A stretch of 14,166 bases of DNA, from positions 1 through 14,166 of the forward strand of contig CAXMQO010000105.1 in assembly GCA_964195515.1 (NCBI GenBank), written 5' to 3'. Both the position numbers and the translations under genes were made by a program. Of this stretch, positions 1 through 6,892 are shown in pieces. Under the pieces are notes generated by a model. That model searched no databases. It saw only the letters and a list, made by a program, of their open reading frames with translations, and was not told the origin of the DNA. The number at the start of each line of letters is the position of its first letter. Within the stretch, counting starts at the first letter, position 1. The DNA is from JAHEEL01 sp964195515. GTDB taxonomy: Bacteria; Actinomycetota; Acidimicrobiia; Spongiisociales; UBA5794.

Positions 1-1290
1 GATCCGACCGTCCGGTCGGTCGTCGCCGGTGGTCCGGACGAGTCGATCGTTCAGCCCGAGTGGACACTGGACGGCAGCCTCCTCTTCGTGTCGGATCGCA
101 CCGGATGGTGGAACCTCTACCGATCCGAGGGTGGAACGACAACTCCGATCATCGAGATGGAAGCCGAATTCGCAGGACCGGCCTGGGTCTTCGGTATGTC
201 GTGGTACGGAGTCCTCTCCGGCGGTCGGATCGTCGCCGCGTTCTGGGAGAACGGCGAGCAGCACCTCGGCGTAGTCGACGGTGACGGGAACCTCGACCGA
301 CTCGATCTCGGCTACTCGAACTACGGGGGCGTCACGACAGACGGTGATCACACCGTGTGGTTCGTCGGCTCTCACCCCAAACGACTGTCGGCACTGGTCG
401 AGTTCGATGTCGGTTCCGGCACAGAGACGGTCATCCGCTCCAACCCGTCGAACGTGGGCGAGGCGTATGCCCCCGAGCCACACCTGATCACCTTCCCCAC
501 CACCGGTGGCGAGGTCGCCCACGCCGTCTACTACCCACCGACGAATCCAGCGTTCGAAGGGCCGATCGGGGCACGCCCTCCGCTCATCGTCGATATCCAC
601 GGCGGTCCGACGGCGAATGTTTACGCCATGTTCAGCCTGCAAACCGCCTACTGGACATCGCGGGGGATTGGATTCGTTGATGTCAATTACCGGGGTTCTA
701 CCGGCTTTGGGCGGGCGTACCGCGAGAAGCTCGAAGATCAATGGGGCGTCGTCGACGTCGACGACGCCGTTGCCGCTGCCGAGTACCTGGCTTCGATAGG
801 AGAAGTGGACGGCGATCGACTTGCCATCAGCGGTGGAAGCGCCGGCGGTTACACGACGCTCGCGGCCCTTGCTTTCCGGGACACCTTCGGCGCCGGCGCC
901 TCGTACTACGGCATCGCAGACGTTGAAATGCTGATGGGTGACAGCCACAAATTCGAATCCCGGTATGAGACCCGGCTTCTCGGAGTCGATCCCGAGGTGT
1001 GGCACGCACGCTCGCCGATCCACGCCGTGGATGAGATCACCGTACCGGTTGCATTGTTCCAGGGCCTCGATGACAGAGTAGTTCCACCCAATCAGGCCGT
1101 ACTGATCGCCGAGGCGCTCGCCGAACGCGGGGTCCCCTTCGTCCATGTCGAGTACGAAGGGGAGGGCCACGGGTTCCGGAAGGCGGAGAATGTGATCAAC
1201 AGCCTCGAAACGGAACTTGCCTTCTATGGCAACGTCTTCGGCTTCACTCCGGCGGGTGAGCTGCCGGACATTGACATGGCCGGGGAGTAG
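1..1290 (+). CDS. S9-family serine peptidase (prolyl oligopeptidase / acylaminoacyl-peptidase type), 5' partial
   Basis: The reading frame is open from base 1, so the N-terminus lies outside the window; 429 codons plus TAG remain. The first ~110 residues are the end of a beta-propeller: a blade motif of the W-(T/S)-x-DG-x-L-x-F-x-SDR-x-G-x-x-NLY type at codons 21-40 is typical of S9 dipeptidyl/acylaminoacyl peptidases. From about codon 150 to the end is the alpha/beta-hydrolase domain. The nucleophile elbow GGSAGG puts the catalytic Ser at codon 280, the acid is probably Asp357 in GLDDRVVPP, and the His is 390 in GEGHGF. The family removes N-terminal dipeptides or acylated residues from oligopeptides. 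No signal peptide can be judged because the start is missing. The GTG at 88 is internal propeller sequence, not a real start. The gene converges on the lipoprotein gene at 1348. Family certain; exact specificity unknown. Confidence 0.93.
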   Translation, partial: DPTVRSVVAGGPDESIVQPEWTLDGSLLFVSDRTGWWNLYRSEGGTTTPIIEMEAEFAGPAWVFGMSWYGVLSGGRIVAAFWENGEQHLGVVDGDGNLDRLDLGYSNYGGVTTDGDHTVWFVGSHPKRLSALVEFDVGSGTETVIRSNPSNVGEAYAPEPHLITFPTTGGEVAHAVYYPPTNPAFEGPIGARPPLIVDIHGGPTANVYAMFSLQTAYWTSRGIGFVDVNYRGSTGFGRAYREKLEDQWGVVDVDDAVAAAEYLASIGEVDGDRLAISGGSAGGYTTLAALAFRDTFGAGASYYGIADVEMLMGDSHKFESRYETRLLGVDPEVWHARSPIHAVDEITVPVALFQGLDDRVVPPNQAVLIAEALAERGVPFVHVEYEGEGHGFRKAENVINSLETELAFYGNVFGFTPAGELPDIDMAGE

Positions 1291-1300
1291 CGGTCGACGT

Positions 1301-1330
1301 GCGGGAAGACCCCGGGAGGGGCCCTCCCGC
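1301..1330. terminator. Candidate bidirectional terminator between convergent genes
   Basis: GC-rich inverted repeats lie between the stop of the peptidase gene (1290) and the stop of the opposing lipoprotein gene (1348). One option pairs CGGGAG (1313-1318) with CTCCCG (1324-1329). A competing one pairs GCGGGA (1301-1306) with TCCCGC (1325-1330). A weakly T-rich run follows on the + strand (1331-1345); the minus side has no T tract. Position and stability suit a terminator, but the poor U tract lowers confidence. Confidence 0.45.
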
Positions 1331-1347
1331 CTTCAATGCTTCTTGGT

Positions 1348-1845
1348 TCAGGAGCCAGAGCTGGGGTAGCCAGCGTTGAGTTGCTCCTCAACGTCCATGG
1401 TCTCCCAGTAGGACGTCAGCATGCTGATCAGTCCATCGGTGTATTCCAGCAACTGCACGTGCATGAGATCGATGGGGTTGTCAAGGCCGTTTTCGCCGAT
1501 CCAGTGCCAGTGGATGACGCCCTGAGATCCGTCGTCGGAGACGAAGCTCTCGAGCACCTCGGTCGCGTTTGGATCGGTCATTGAGAAGACCCCCTCTGTG
1601 CCGGACTGCACCTGTTCTGAGCCGGTCCAGTGGGTAAACATCGCTCGGTTGATGAACTCCACATCGTCCGTATACGTCGCCATCAAGGCGTCGATGTCCT
1701 GGGCGAGGAACGCCTGCGTGTACGCCTCCTGCGTCGCTGCAGCCTCTTGGGCGGCGGCCGCCTCGTCGGCTCCGGCGGCCGAGCATGATGCCGCTAGCAG
1801 CGCGAGCACTGCGATCAGCAGGATTGTCTTGATCGTTGTTGTCAT
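1348..1845 (-). CDS. Secreted lipoprotein with SnoaL/NTF2-like domain
   Basis: 165 residues. The N-terminus has a short charged start, a hydrophobic core (residues 8-18) and a lipobox-like LAASC with Cys21 as the likely lipidated residue, so the protein is probably anchored on the outer face of the membrane. After an Ala/Glu-rich linker (22-38), residues ~38-155 look like a SnoaL-like/NTF2-like alpha+beta cone: the opening helix EAYTQAFLAQDIDALMATY followed by DDVEF is the characteristic start, and later strands read HWHWIG and a C-terminal SYWE. These domains bind small hydrophobic ligands or act as isomerases/hydrolases; the substrate cannot be told here. The start is set by GGAGGT (1851-1856) 5-6 nt before the ATG. 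The upstream spacer holds 11-bp-phased repeats and an inverted repeat, so it may be regulated. Signal peptide sure; fold likely; function unknown. Confidence 0.85.
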   Translation of the reverse strand: MTTTIKTILLIAVLALLAASCSAAGADEAAAAQEAAATQEAYTQAFLAQDIDALMATYTDDVEFINRAMFTHWTGSEQVQSGTEGVFSMTDPNATEVLESFVSDDGSQGVIHWHWIGENGLDNPIDLMHVQLLEYTDGLISMLTSYWETMDVEEQLNAGYPSSGS

Positions 1846-1867
1846 CTCACACCTCCCGGGTGCATTG

Positions 1868-1911
1868 GTTGAGATCAGTGTCGGGGTTGTATCTCAACGA
1901 AACCTCAACGA
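1868..1911. promoter_or_regulatory. Inverted repeat plus 11-bp-phased direct repeats upstream of lipoprotein gene
   Basis: The 81-nt spacer between the VOC gene stop and the lipoprotein start contains GTTGAGAT (1868-1875) and its perfect complement ATCTCAAC (1891-1898), 15 nt apart. CTCAACGA also occurs twice as a direct repeat, at 1893-1900 and 1904-1911, exactly 11 bp start to start. SARP activators are known to bind heptameric direct repeats spaced by 11 bp, and a SARP-type gene lies 0.5 kb away. Operator function is inferred. I see no convincing -10 box for the lipoprotein gene. Confidence 0.45.
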
Positions 1912-1926
1912 GCTTGGAAGGAGGAC

Positions 1927-2316
1927 TCAGGGGAGGGGGGCGAAGAGATCGATAGCGTTTCCGTCGGGGTCGAGGATCCTGCAGTGCCGTGAGCCCCACG
2001 GAGCGTCGAACGGCTCCAAGCCACCTTCGAATCCGGCTCCCACGATCCGGCCGTAGACAGCATCGACCTCGGCGGCGTTCTCACATCGAAAAGTGATCCC
2101 CATCCGTCCAGCAATGGGCGGGGACTGCCATCCGGGGTTGAATGATCGCACCACCTCTTCGATGTTCCACTCGAAACGCATACCGCCCTCGAGGTCGATC
2201 GTCACATACCTTTCGTTGTCCGCGGCGGCGGGGATGTCGAATCCGAGAAGCCGGTAGAAGCCGAGCGTGCGTGCCATGTCCTCGACGACGATGGCGACCG
2301 AATCGATGCATGGCAT
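1927..2316 (-). CDS. VOC (glyoxalase/bleomycin-resistance fold) superfamily protein
   Basis: 129 residues from the ATG at 2316. Two beta-alpha-beta-beta-beta modules are visible: residues ~4-55 (SVAIVVEDMARTLGFYRLLG opening) and ~72-127, ending in the classic LDPDGNAIDLF strand. Family members are glyoxalases, dioxygenases, epimerases or drug-binding resistance proteins. The usual metal ligands appear absent: the first strand has Ser6/Val7 where His is common, and the last has Asp123 where Glu is usual. A binding or non-enzymatic role is therefore plausible. The ATG at 2316 is chosen because GAGGAG (2322-2327) sits 5 nt upstream; an in-frame GTG at 2337 would add seven residues (MNDRGAA) that look like leader. 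It is divergent from the regulator at 2421 and points the same way as the lipoprotein gene, so the two may be co-transcribed. Confidence 0.85.
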   Translation of the reverse strand: MPCIDSVAIVVEDMARTLGFYRLLGFDIPAAADNERYVTIDLEGGMRFEWNIEEVVRSFNPGWQSPPIAGRMGITFRCENAAEVDAVYGRIVGAGFEGGLEPFDAPWGSRHCRILDPDGNAIDLFAPLP

Positions 2317-2362
2317 GGCGGCTCCTCTGTCGTTCACATTGTCATAGATTGTGCATCGCGGA

Positions 2363-2380
2363 CCTCAACAGATTCCAAAC
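2363..2380. promoter_or_regulatory. Possible direct repeat upstream of SARP-type regulator
   Basis: CTCAAC at 2364-2369 is followed 11 bp later by CCAAAC at 2375-2380. The first unit matches the 11-bp-phased CTCAAC repeats at 1893-1911. It is centred about 49 bp before the start codon, a normal activator position for a leaderless promoter. The second unit is degenerate, so autoregulation is only a suggestion. Confidence 0.3.
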
Positions 2381-2407
2381 GGCCCTATGCGGTGTGTCAC
2401 CGTGGCG

Positions 2408-2413
2408 TATGTT
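2408..2413 (+). promoter_or_regulatory. -10 box of putative leaderless promoter for the SARP-type gene
   Basis: TATGTT fits TANNNT and ends 7 nt before the ATG at 2421, the spacing expected if transcription starts on the initiation codon. The alternative ATG at 2409 lies inside this box and has no ribosome binding site, which supports 2421 as the start. No good -35 hexamer is visible, consistent with activator dependence. Confidence 0.5.
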
Positions 2414-2420
2414 TGAGGTG

Positions 2421-5309
2421 ATGCAGTTCGTCGCGCTCGGCCCCGTCGGGGCCATGGTTGGCGATCGGCCGGTGCAGTTGGGGAGTCCCAGGCATCGGAC
2501 CGTCTTCGGCGTGCTTCTCTCCCGTGTGGGCCACCCGGTCCCGATCGACGTCATCACCACCGAGATTTGGGGTGACGACGCGGGTGATCGGGCCGTGGCC
2601 TCTCTTTACACCCACATCTCGAACCTTCGCGGGGCCATCGGCAAGGATCGGATCGTCAGCGATGCGGGCGGATACGGTCTCAGGCTCCACGACGACGATG
2701 TGGTGGACATCGCCGAGTTCGAGAATGCCATCGCTGACGCGCATCGCCAGGCAGGCGTCGATCCTCCTGCAGCCGTCGAAGCGCTCGACCGAGGTCTCGG
2801 ATTGTGGGGAGGAAGACCGTTCGAAGGCCTGGAGGACGTCCCGATGCTGGCGGCGGAGATTGCCCGTCTCGGTGAACTCCGCGGCACGGCTCAGGCGGAT
2901 CGTTTTGAAGCGTTGTTGCAGTCCGGTGATGCGCCCCTCGTGGCCGACCTCGAGGAGTTCTGCGAGCAGCGTCCGCTTGACGAGCGCTCATGGGAACTGT
3001 TGATGCGAACGCTGTATCGCGTTGGTCGACACGCCGAGGCGCTGCGGACGTACGCGAAGGTACGGGAGCTGTTCGGTGAGGAGATGGGGATCGAGCCGTC
3101 TCCCTCTCTGGCGCGTCTCGAAGAGCGGATCCTCTTGCACGACCCGACGCTCGACGCGACAGGGTTGGATCTCCCCGCGAGTCTGCCGGCCTATCTGACG
3201 AGCTTCATCGGCCGGGATGACGAGATGAGGCAGCTTGCCGCCACGCTGGGGGAGCATCGGCTTGTGACGATCCTGGGGCCGGGTGGTGCGGGCAAGACCA
3301 GGTTGGCGACGGAAATCGCTACGACGCTGCGCGGGCGGTTCACCGATGGCGTGTGGCTCATCGACCTGGCCCAGGTCACCGATCCGTCGAGGATCGGATC
3401 GACGATCGGCGAGACGATCGGTGTTACCGGTGGGTTCGGGGACACGATCGACGAGGTTGCACAATCGCTCCGGGGACGTCGGTCGCTCCTTGTACTCGAC
3501 AACTGTGAACACATCATCGAGGGGCTTCGAGGTGTTGTGGTTGAGTTGCTTCGCAGTGCTCCCGAACTCGTGATTCTCGCCACGAGCCGGCGTTCGCTCG
3601 AGATCGCCGGGGAGCAACGGTTCCTGCTCGAGGGGCTTGCGACGGACAGCGCGGGCGACGCACCGGCTGATGCCTCATTGTTGTTCCTGGAACGTGCAGA
3701 AGCAGCCGGATCGACTGTGGATCTAGAAGGCACCGTCAAGGAGGCCATCGCTACCGTCTGTCGGAAACTCGATGGGATGCCACTGGCCCTGGAACTCGCG
3801 GCGGCCCGCAGCGACGTGCTCTCTCCGGCTGAGATCGCAGAACTACTGACGCACCGCTTCGCTCTCCTGGTCGACAATCGGCAGGATCGGGACATTCACC
3901 GATCCCTCGAGGCAACCGTGGGTTGGAGTTTCGGGCTGCTCGGCACTGAGCAACGTCTGGCGTTCGAGATCCTCGGCGTTTTCGAGGGTCCGTTCACCGC
4001 CGAAGCCGCCGCCGCTGTTCTCGACCTCACACATGAGACCGCTTCCGTGCAGACGATCGAGAGTCTCCTGGCTGCATCACTCTTGAGGGTCGAATCACAC
4101 GACGGGGGAGCAACGATGTACCGTCTGCTCGAGACTCTGCGGGTATACGCTCGGGATCGCCTGACCGACGCCGGTCGCTGGCAGGAGGCGGTCGATCGAC
4201 ACGACGCCTACTACCGCAGTGTGTGCCTCCGGCTTCATCCAGAGCTTTTCGGGGCGGGCCGTGCAGCCGCGACGGCTCTGATCGCTGCCGAGCTCGCTGA
4301 GTACCTCGCCGTCTGGGACCGTGGCATGGAGGAGGATCCAGCGTCGGTGCTCCCCCTGGCTTGGCCCCTCGGTAACTACTGGATGTTCGACGGCGTGCTC
4401 CAGGAAGGCATGATTCGCCTTGAACGACTCCTTGAGGTGACGGACGGCGATCCGTCGCTCGATCGGGCAGACGCGCTCATCATGGCCTCGTGGGTGGCGG
4501 TATTCCAGAACCGATTCAACGATGCAATCCGCTGGACCTCAGAGGCCATCGAGACGTTCAGAGAGGCGGGCGAGGACTTGCGGCTTGCCTTCGCTCTCGC
4601 CCGCAGCGGGCACTGGGCACTCATCGGTGGCGATGGCGAGCCCTCGATCGCCATGGAATCCGAGAGTCTCGAGATCAGTGAGCGCATCGGCTTCGACGAC
4701 GGACGGGCATGGCCGATCATTCTTATCGCTCAGGCGCGTCGATGGAGCGGCGACGAGAGTCCCGAAGTCACGGAGATGCTTTTCGAAGCCCGGCGCCGCT
4801 TCTTGGACATGGGGGAGCCGTACGGGCAGCTCCATGCCGACATGATCATTAGCACCATTCGAGAACTCCCGGTCGACGAACGCGTCCGGCTTGGCGAGGA
4901 GATGGTCGCGATCGCCCAGCGGCAGGGGGGCGAGAACACCCCCCGCCCAACGGCGTTCCATGCACTCGCTTCTGCCACCTGGGACACCGGTGAGTGGGAG
5001 CGCGCCGAAGGAATGAATCGGGTGTGCATCCGATCGGCGTTGGCCACCGGCAACGAGATCACCCTCGGAATGGGACTGATGCAGGCCGGTATGTTCGCGG
5101 CCGAGCGAGGCCACGGAGAACGCTCAGCCCGGCTCCTCGGCGCGGGATCGACGCACTTCGCCATGGCGCTCGCACCATTCATGGCGAAGGAGCTCAACAC
5201 GGCAGCGGAACAGACTCGCACTGTGATCGGCGGCGACCAATTCGATGAGCTCTACCGCATCGGCGCCGCGATGGGCGCCGGAGAGGCTGCTGCGTACGCG
5301 CTTGGCTGA
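2421..5309 (+). CDS. AfsR/SARP-type transcriptional regulator: wHTH-BTAD-NB-ARC-TPR
   Basis: 962 residues. The start MQFVALGPVG matches the usual first strand of SARP winged-helix domains, and a -10-like box lies 7 nt upstream. Order: OmpR-type winged helix (~1-92, with WGDDA...ASLYTHISNLRGAIG as recognition region), BTAD helical domain (~93-238, containing ERSWELLMRTLYRVGRHAEALRTY), then a STAND/NB-ARC ATPase with P-loop GPGGAGKT (286-293, Lys292), Walker B LLVLDNCEH (Asp360) and the GMPLALELAAAR motif. The rest, ~550-962, is alpha-helical and TPR-like. Such proteins are signal-responsive activators: the sensor arm releases an ATPase switch so that the N-terminus binds direct repeats, often controlling secondary metabolism or stress genes. 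The ligand cannot be told. It is divergent from the VOC gene and 33 nt upstream of the thioesterase gene, probably its operon partner. No truncation or missing motif is seen. Confidence 0.93.
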   Translation: MQFVALGPVGAMVGDRPVQLGSPRHRTVFGVLLSRVGHPVPIDVITTEIWGDDAGDRAVASLYTHISNLRGAIGKDRIVSDAGGYGLRLHDDDVVDIAEFENAIADAHRQAGVDPPAAVEALDRGLGLWGGRPFEGLEDVPMLAAEIARLGELRGTAQADRFEALLQSGDAPLVADLEEFCEQRPLDERSWELLMRTLYRVGRHAEALRTYAKVRELFGEEMGIEPSPSLARLEERILLHDPTLDATGLDLPASLPAYLTSFIGRDDEMRQLAATLGEHRLVTILGPGGAGKTRLATEIATTLRGRFTDGVWLIDLAQVTDPSRIGSTIGETIGVTGGFGDTIDEVAQSLRGRRSLLVLDNCEHIIEGLRGVVVELLRSAPELVILATSRRSLEIAGEQRFLLEGLATDSAGDAPADASLLFLERAEAAGSTVDLEGTVKEAIATVCRKLDGMPLALELAAARSDVLSPAEIAELLTHRFALLVDNRQDRDIHRSLEATVGWSFGLLGTEQRLAFEILGVFEGPFTAEAAAAVLDLTHETASVQTIESLLAASLLRVESHDGGATMYRLLETLRVYARDRLTDAGRWQEAVDRHDAYYRSVCLRLHPELFGAGRAAATALIAAELAEYLAVWDRGMEEDPASVLPLAWPLGNYWMFDGVLQEGMIRLERLLEVTDGDPSLDRADALIMASWVAVFQNRFNDAIRWTSEAIETFREAGEDLRLAFALARSGHWALIGGDGEPSIAMESESLEISERIGFDDGRAWPIILIAQARRWSGDESPEVTEMLFEARRRFLDMGEPYGQLHADMIISTIRELPVDERVRLGEEMVAIAQRQGGENTPRPTAFHALASATWDTGEWERAEGMNRVCIRSALATGNEITLGMGLMQAGMFAAERGHGERSARLLGAGSTHFAMALAPFMAKELNTAAEQTRTVIGGDQFDELYRIGAAMGAGEAAAYALG

Positions 5310-5342
5310 TCCGAGGCTGAGTCTCTGTGGGAGAATCCTCAG

Positions 5343-5819
5343 ATGAATGACGCACCGGCCATCCAGGACACCTATCCCGAAGACGTCGCCCACTGCTACG
5401 GCTGTGGACGGCTCAATGACGTCGGGCATCAAATCAAGACCCGTTCCGTCGGCGACGCGACCGTCACCGAATTCACACCTGAGCCCTATCACACCGCCAT
5501 TCCTGGATACGCATACGGAGGCCTCGTTGCGTCGATCATCGACTGTCACTCGACCGGGTCGGCGGCGATCTTTCAGATGCAGCACGGCGGAAGGACGGTC
5601 GGCAGCGAGCCGTCGCCACGGTTCGTCACCGCGCATCTCGAAGTCGACTACCTGTTGCCGACGCCCCTCGCCAGCTTTCATCTCGTCGGGCGAGTTGTCG
5701 AGATCAAGGGCCGCAAGGTCGTCGTTGAAACGGAGCTCTCGGTCGACGGCACCGTGACCGCGACCGGGTCAGCCGTCCTCGTCGAGATCCCTGAGCATCT
5801 GGTCGATCCGAAGGCCTGA
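5343..5819 (+). CDS. PaaI-family hotdog-fold acyl-CoA thioesterase
   Basis: 158 residues, a single hotdog domain. The N-terminal CYGCGRLND motif (Cys18, Cys21) is common in THEM4/PaaI-like thioesterases. The core helix HTAIPGYAYGGLVASIIDCHS (50-70) carries the G-G and the acidic residue Asp67 in the position expected of the catalytic Asp. The strands HLEVDYLLPTPL (98-109) and the closing VVVETEL...TATGSAVLVEIP are typical. The family hydrolyses acyl-CoA or aryl-CoA thioesters as a dimer or tetramer in the cytoplasm; the substrate is not determinable. GGGAG (5329-5333) lies about 9 nt before the ATG. The 33-nt gap from the regulator gene suggests co-transcription. The next 337 nt are gene-free. 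Confidence 0.9.
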   Translation: MNDAPAIQDTYPEDVAHCYGCGRLNDVGHQIKTRSVGDATVTEFTPEPYHTAIPGYAYGGLVASIIDCHSTGSAAIFQMQHGGRTVGSEPSPRFVTAHLEVDYLLPTPLASFHLVGRVVEIKGRKVVVETELSVDGTVTATGSAVLVEIPEHLVDPKA

Positions 5820-6041
5820 TCCGGGGGAGACTCGGGTTCGTCGACCGCGCCGAATCGGTGCCGGTAGCTCGGCTCGCCGATACCATTCCATCAGTTCTTC
5901 GGAGATGGGCCATTGCCGCCGGAACGCTTCCGATTCAGGTGCGCACCGAACGCTGGAGCCGGCTTCCGAAGATCTCCACAACTGAAGATGTTCCACCGGA
6001 TCCGGCCGCACTCCCTCCTTTCTCCCGCGGTCCGAACCGGT

Positions 6042-6134
6042 GGGTCACGGACGACCGTTCGGCCCCAACCGCTTGGTCGTCCGACCCGATCGCCCCGTGC
6101 CGTGTCCCCCCTCGGCACGGGGCGATCGCTTTCT
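6042..6134 (+). ncRNA. Candidate structured RNA: two consecutive long hairpins ending in a terminator-like stem
   Basis: Hairpin 1 pairs GGGT plus CGGACGACC (6042-6056, with a 2-nt bulge) with GGTCGTCCG plus ACCC (6075-6087), loop 18 nt containing CCCC. Hairpin 2 is a perfect 16-bp stem (6087-6102 with 6113-6128) whose 10-nt loop holds six consecutive C, followed by CTTTCT. The two stems share base 6087, so they abut. A smaller CGGT/ACCG hairpin sits at 6028-6039. C-rich loops on paired hairpins with a 3' terminator recall actinobacterial 6C RNA, but loop 1 has only four C, so that identity is weak. It may equally be the 3' UTR of the thioesterase operon. No promoter of its own is evident. 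Confidence 0.35.
6087..6134. terminator. Strong intrinsic terminator-like hairpin between convergent genes
   Basis: Perfect 16-bp GC-rich stem (6087-6102 / 6113-6128), 10-nt loop, then CTTTCT on the + strand. On the minus strand it begins 28 nt after the stop of the thioredoxin gene (6157) but has no T run on that side. It most likely stops + strand transcription from the thioesterase side and may act in both directions. Confidence 0.7.
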
Positions 6135-6156
6135 GATGGCGGATCCGCCGGTGGCC

Positions 6157-6765
6157 CTAGACCTGGACGCCGAAGAGTTGATCGAGGGTGGCGAGGAGTT
6201 GCTGGGCGCTCAGTCCGCCCTGCTGGACATGAACGACGGTTCCGGCCTCGTCGTAGAACACGGTCATCGGTGAGCCGCGAGCACCGAATGTGCCGGTGCT
6301 GAGCCCGCTGCCGTTGGTGCCTCCGATGTCCTTCGCGAGAGGCCAGACTCCTGCGATGCCCCATCGCTCGGCGTCACCGAGGCCGGAGCCGTTGTCTTGG
6401 GTGTCGATCCCGACGAAGTGGACCTGGTCGCCGACCTGTTGCGACACCGCAAGGTATTCGGGAATCTCATCCTCGCAGACCTCGCACCAGGAGGCGAAGA
6501 AGGCGGCGACCGTGGGGGTGCCGCGGGAGTCGGCGATCGTGATCCGACCGTCGCCGTTGAGTTCCGGCAGATCCCAGGCTGTGGCGGTCGTATCGCCGAC
6601 CTCGGGCGAAGGCCAGAGAACGACCAGGAACCCGATGAGGGCTACACCGATGGCACCGACGACGCCGACATTGCGGATCGCGCCCTTCCGGGCCGCCGCC
6701 TTGCGCTTGTCCTCGGCCTCTTGACGGCGCTGGTCGCTTCGCTGTCTGTTCGATGATCGTGCCAT
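6157..6765 (-). CDS. Membrane-anchored TlpA/thioredoxin-like protein
   Basis: 202 residues from the ATG at 6765. Residues 1-30 are strongly basic and polar (cytoplasmic), 31-51 are a single transmembrane anchor (VGVVGAIGVALIGFLVVLW), and ~60-202 are an extracytoplasmic thioredoxin fold. The active site is WCEVC (Cys94, Cys97) in AAFFASWCEVCEDEIPEY; cis-Pro166 lies in GSPMTVF. The central insertion 120-155 is typical of TlpA/ResA-like proteins, which reduce disulfides in exported proteins or during cytochrome c maturation. No partner genes for cytochrome biogenesis are in view. The start is uncertain: neither the ATG at 6765 nor the in-frame GTG at 6834 (23 residues more) has a good ribosome binding site; 6765 gives the usual topology. 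It is divergent from the epoxide hydrolase gene. Confidence 0.88.
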   Translation of the reverse strand: MARSSNRQRSDQRRQEAEDKRKAAARKGAIRNVGVVGAIGVALIGFLVVLWPSPEVGDTTATAWDLPELNGDGRITIADSRGTPTVAAFFASWCEVCEDEIPEYLAVSQQVGDQVHFVGIDTQDNGSGLGDAERWGIAGVWPLAKDIGGTNGSGLSTGTFGARGSPMTVFYDEAGTVVHVQQGGLSAQQLLATLDQLFGVQV

Positions 6766-6831
6766 GCCAGTCGACAACCCAGGGTGCCTCGAACGGATTC
6801 CCACATGCTCGCGAACCGTGGGCCGGCGGCA

Positions 6832-6875
6832 CACCTCTCCGCACCTCTACGCACCTGCGAGCCCAGGGTTCGCAG
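6832..6875. promoter_or_regulatory. Phased CACCT repeats and 21-bp palindrome upstream of epoxide hydrolase
   Basis: CACCT occurs at 6832, 6842 and 6852, exactly one helical turn apart. It is followed by a near-perfect palindrome at 6855-6875: arms CTGCGAGCCC and GGGTTCGCAG around a central A, one mismatch. The palindrome covers the -35 region of the promoter whose -10 is at 6881, a normal place for a dimeric repressor (for example TetR type). Binding is inferred; no regulator gene is adjacent. Confidence 0.5.
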
Positions 6876-6880
6876 TGCAC

Positions 6881-6886
6881 TAGCCT
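6881..6886 (+). promoter_or_regulatory. -10 box of putative leaderless promoter for epoxide hydrolase
   Basis: TAGCCT fits TANNNT and is separated by exactly 6 nt from the ATG at 6893. There is no real Shine-Dalgarno, only CGGGG, so transcription probably starts at the A of the start codon. Confidence 0.5.
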
Positions 6887-6892
6887 CGGGGT

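Larger units (their letters stand above)
5820..6156. other. Gene-free spacer between thioesterase and thioredoxin genes
   Basis: Open frames here do not look coding. The minus frame 5769-6011, counted over its first ~64 codons, has a second-position GC near 61%, far above what real genes in this window show, and no recognisable motif. The + frame from GTG 5858 shows no third-position GC bias. 5820-6026 holds nothing I can name. 6028-6134 folds into consecutive hairpins described separately. Confidence 0.6.

Noticed and set aside
1374..1393. Inverted repeat CGTTGAG-N6-CTCAACG inside the lipoprotein gene
   Set aside because: It is within coding sequence and explained by codons for Glu-Gln-Leu-Asn; position near the 3' end makes an operator unlikely.
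5769..6011. 80-codon minus frame overlapping the thioesterase 3' end
   Set aside because: Over its first ~64 codons, second-position GC of about 61% and modest third-position GC do not fit coding sequence here; no motif or good start.
5858..6136. 92-codon + frame from GTG in the 5820-6156 spacer
   Set aside because: It lacks codon-position bias, has no ribosome binding site and runs through the terminator hairpin.
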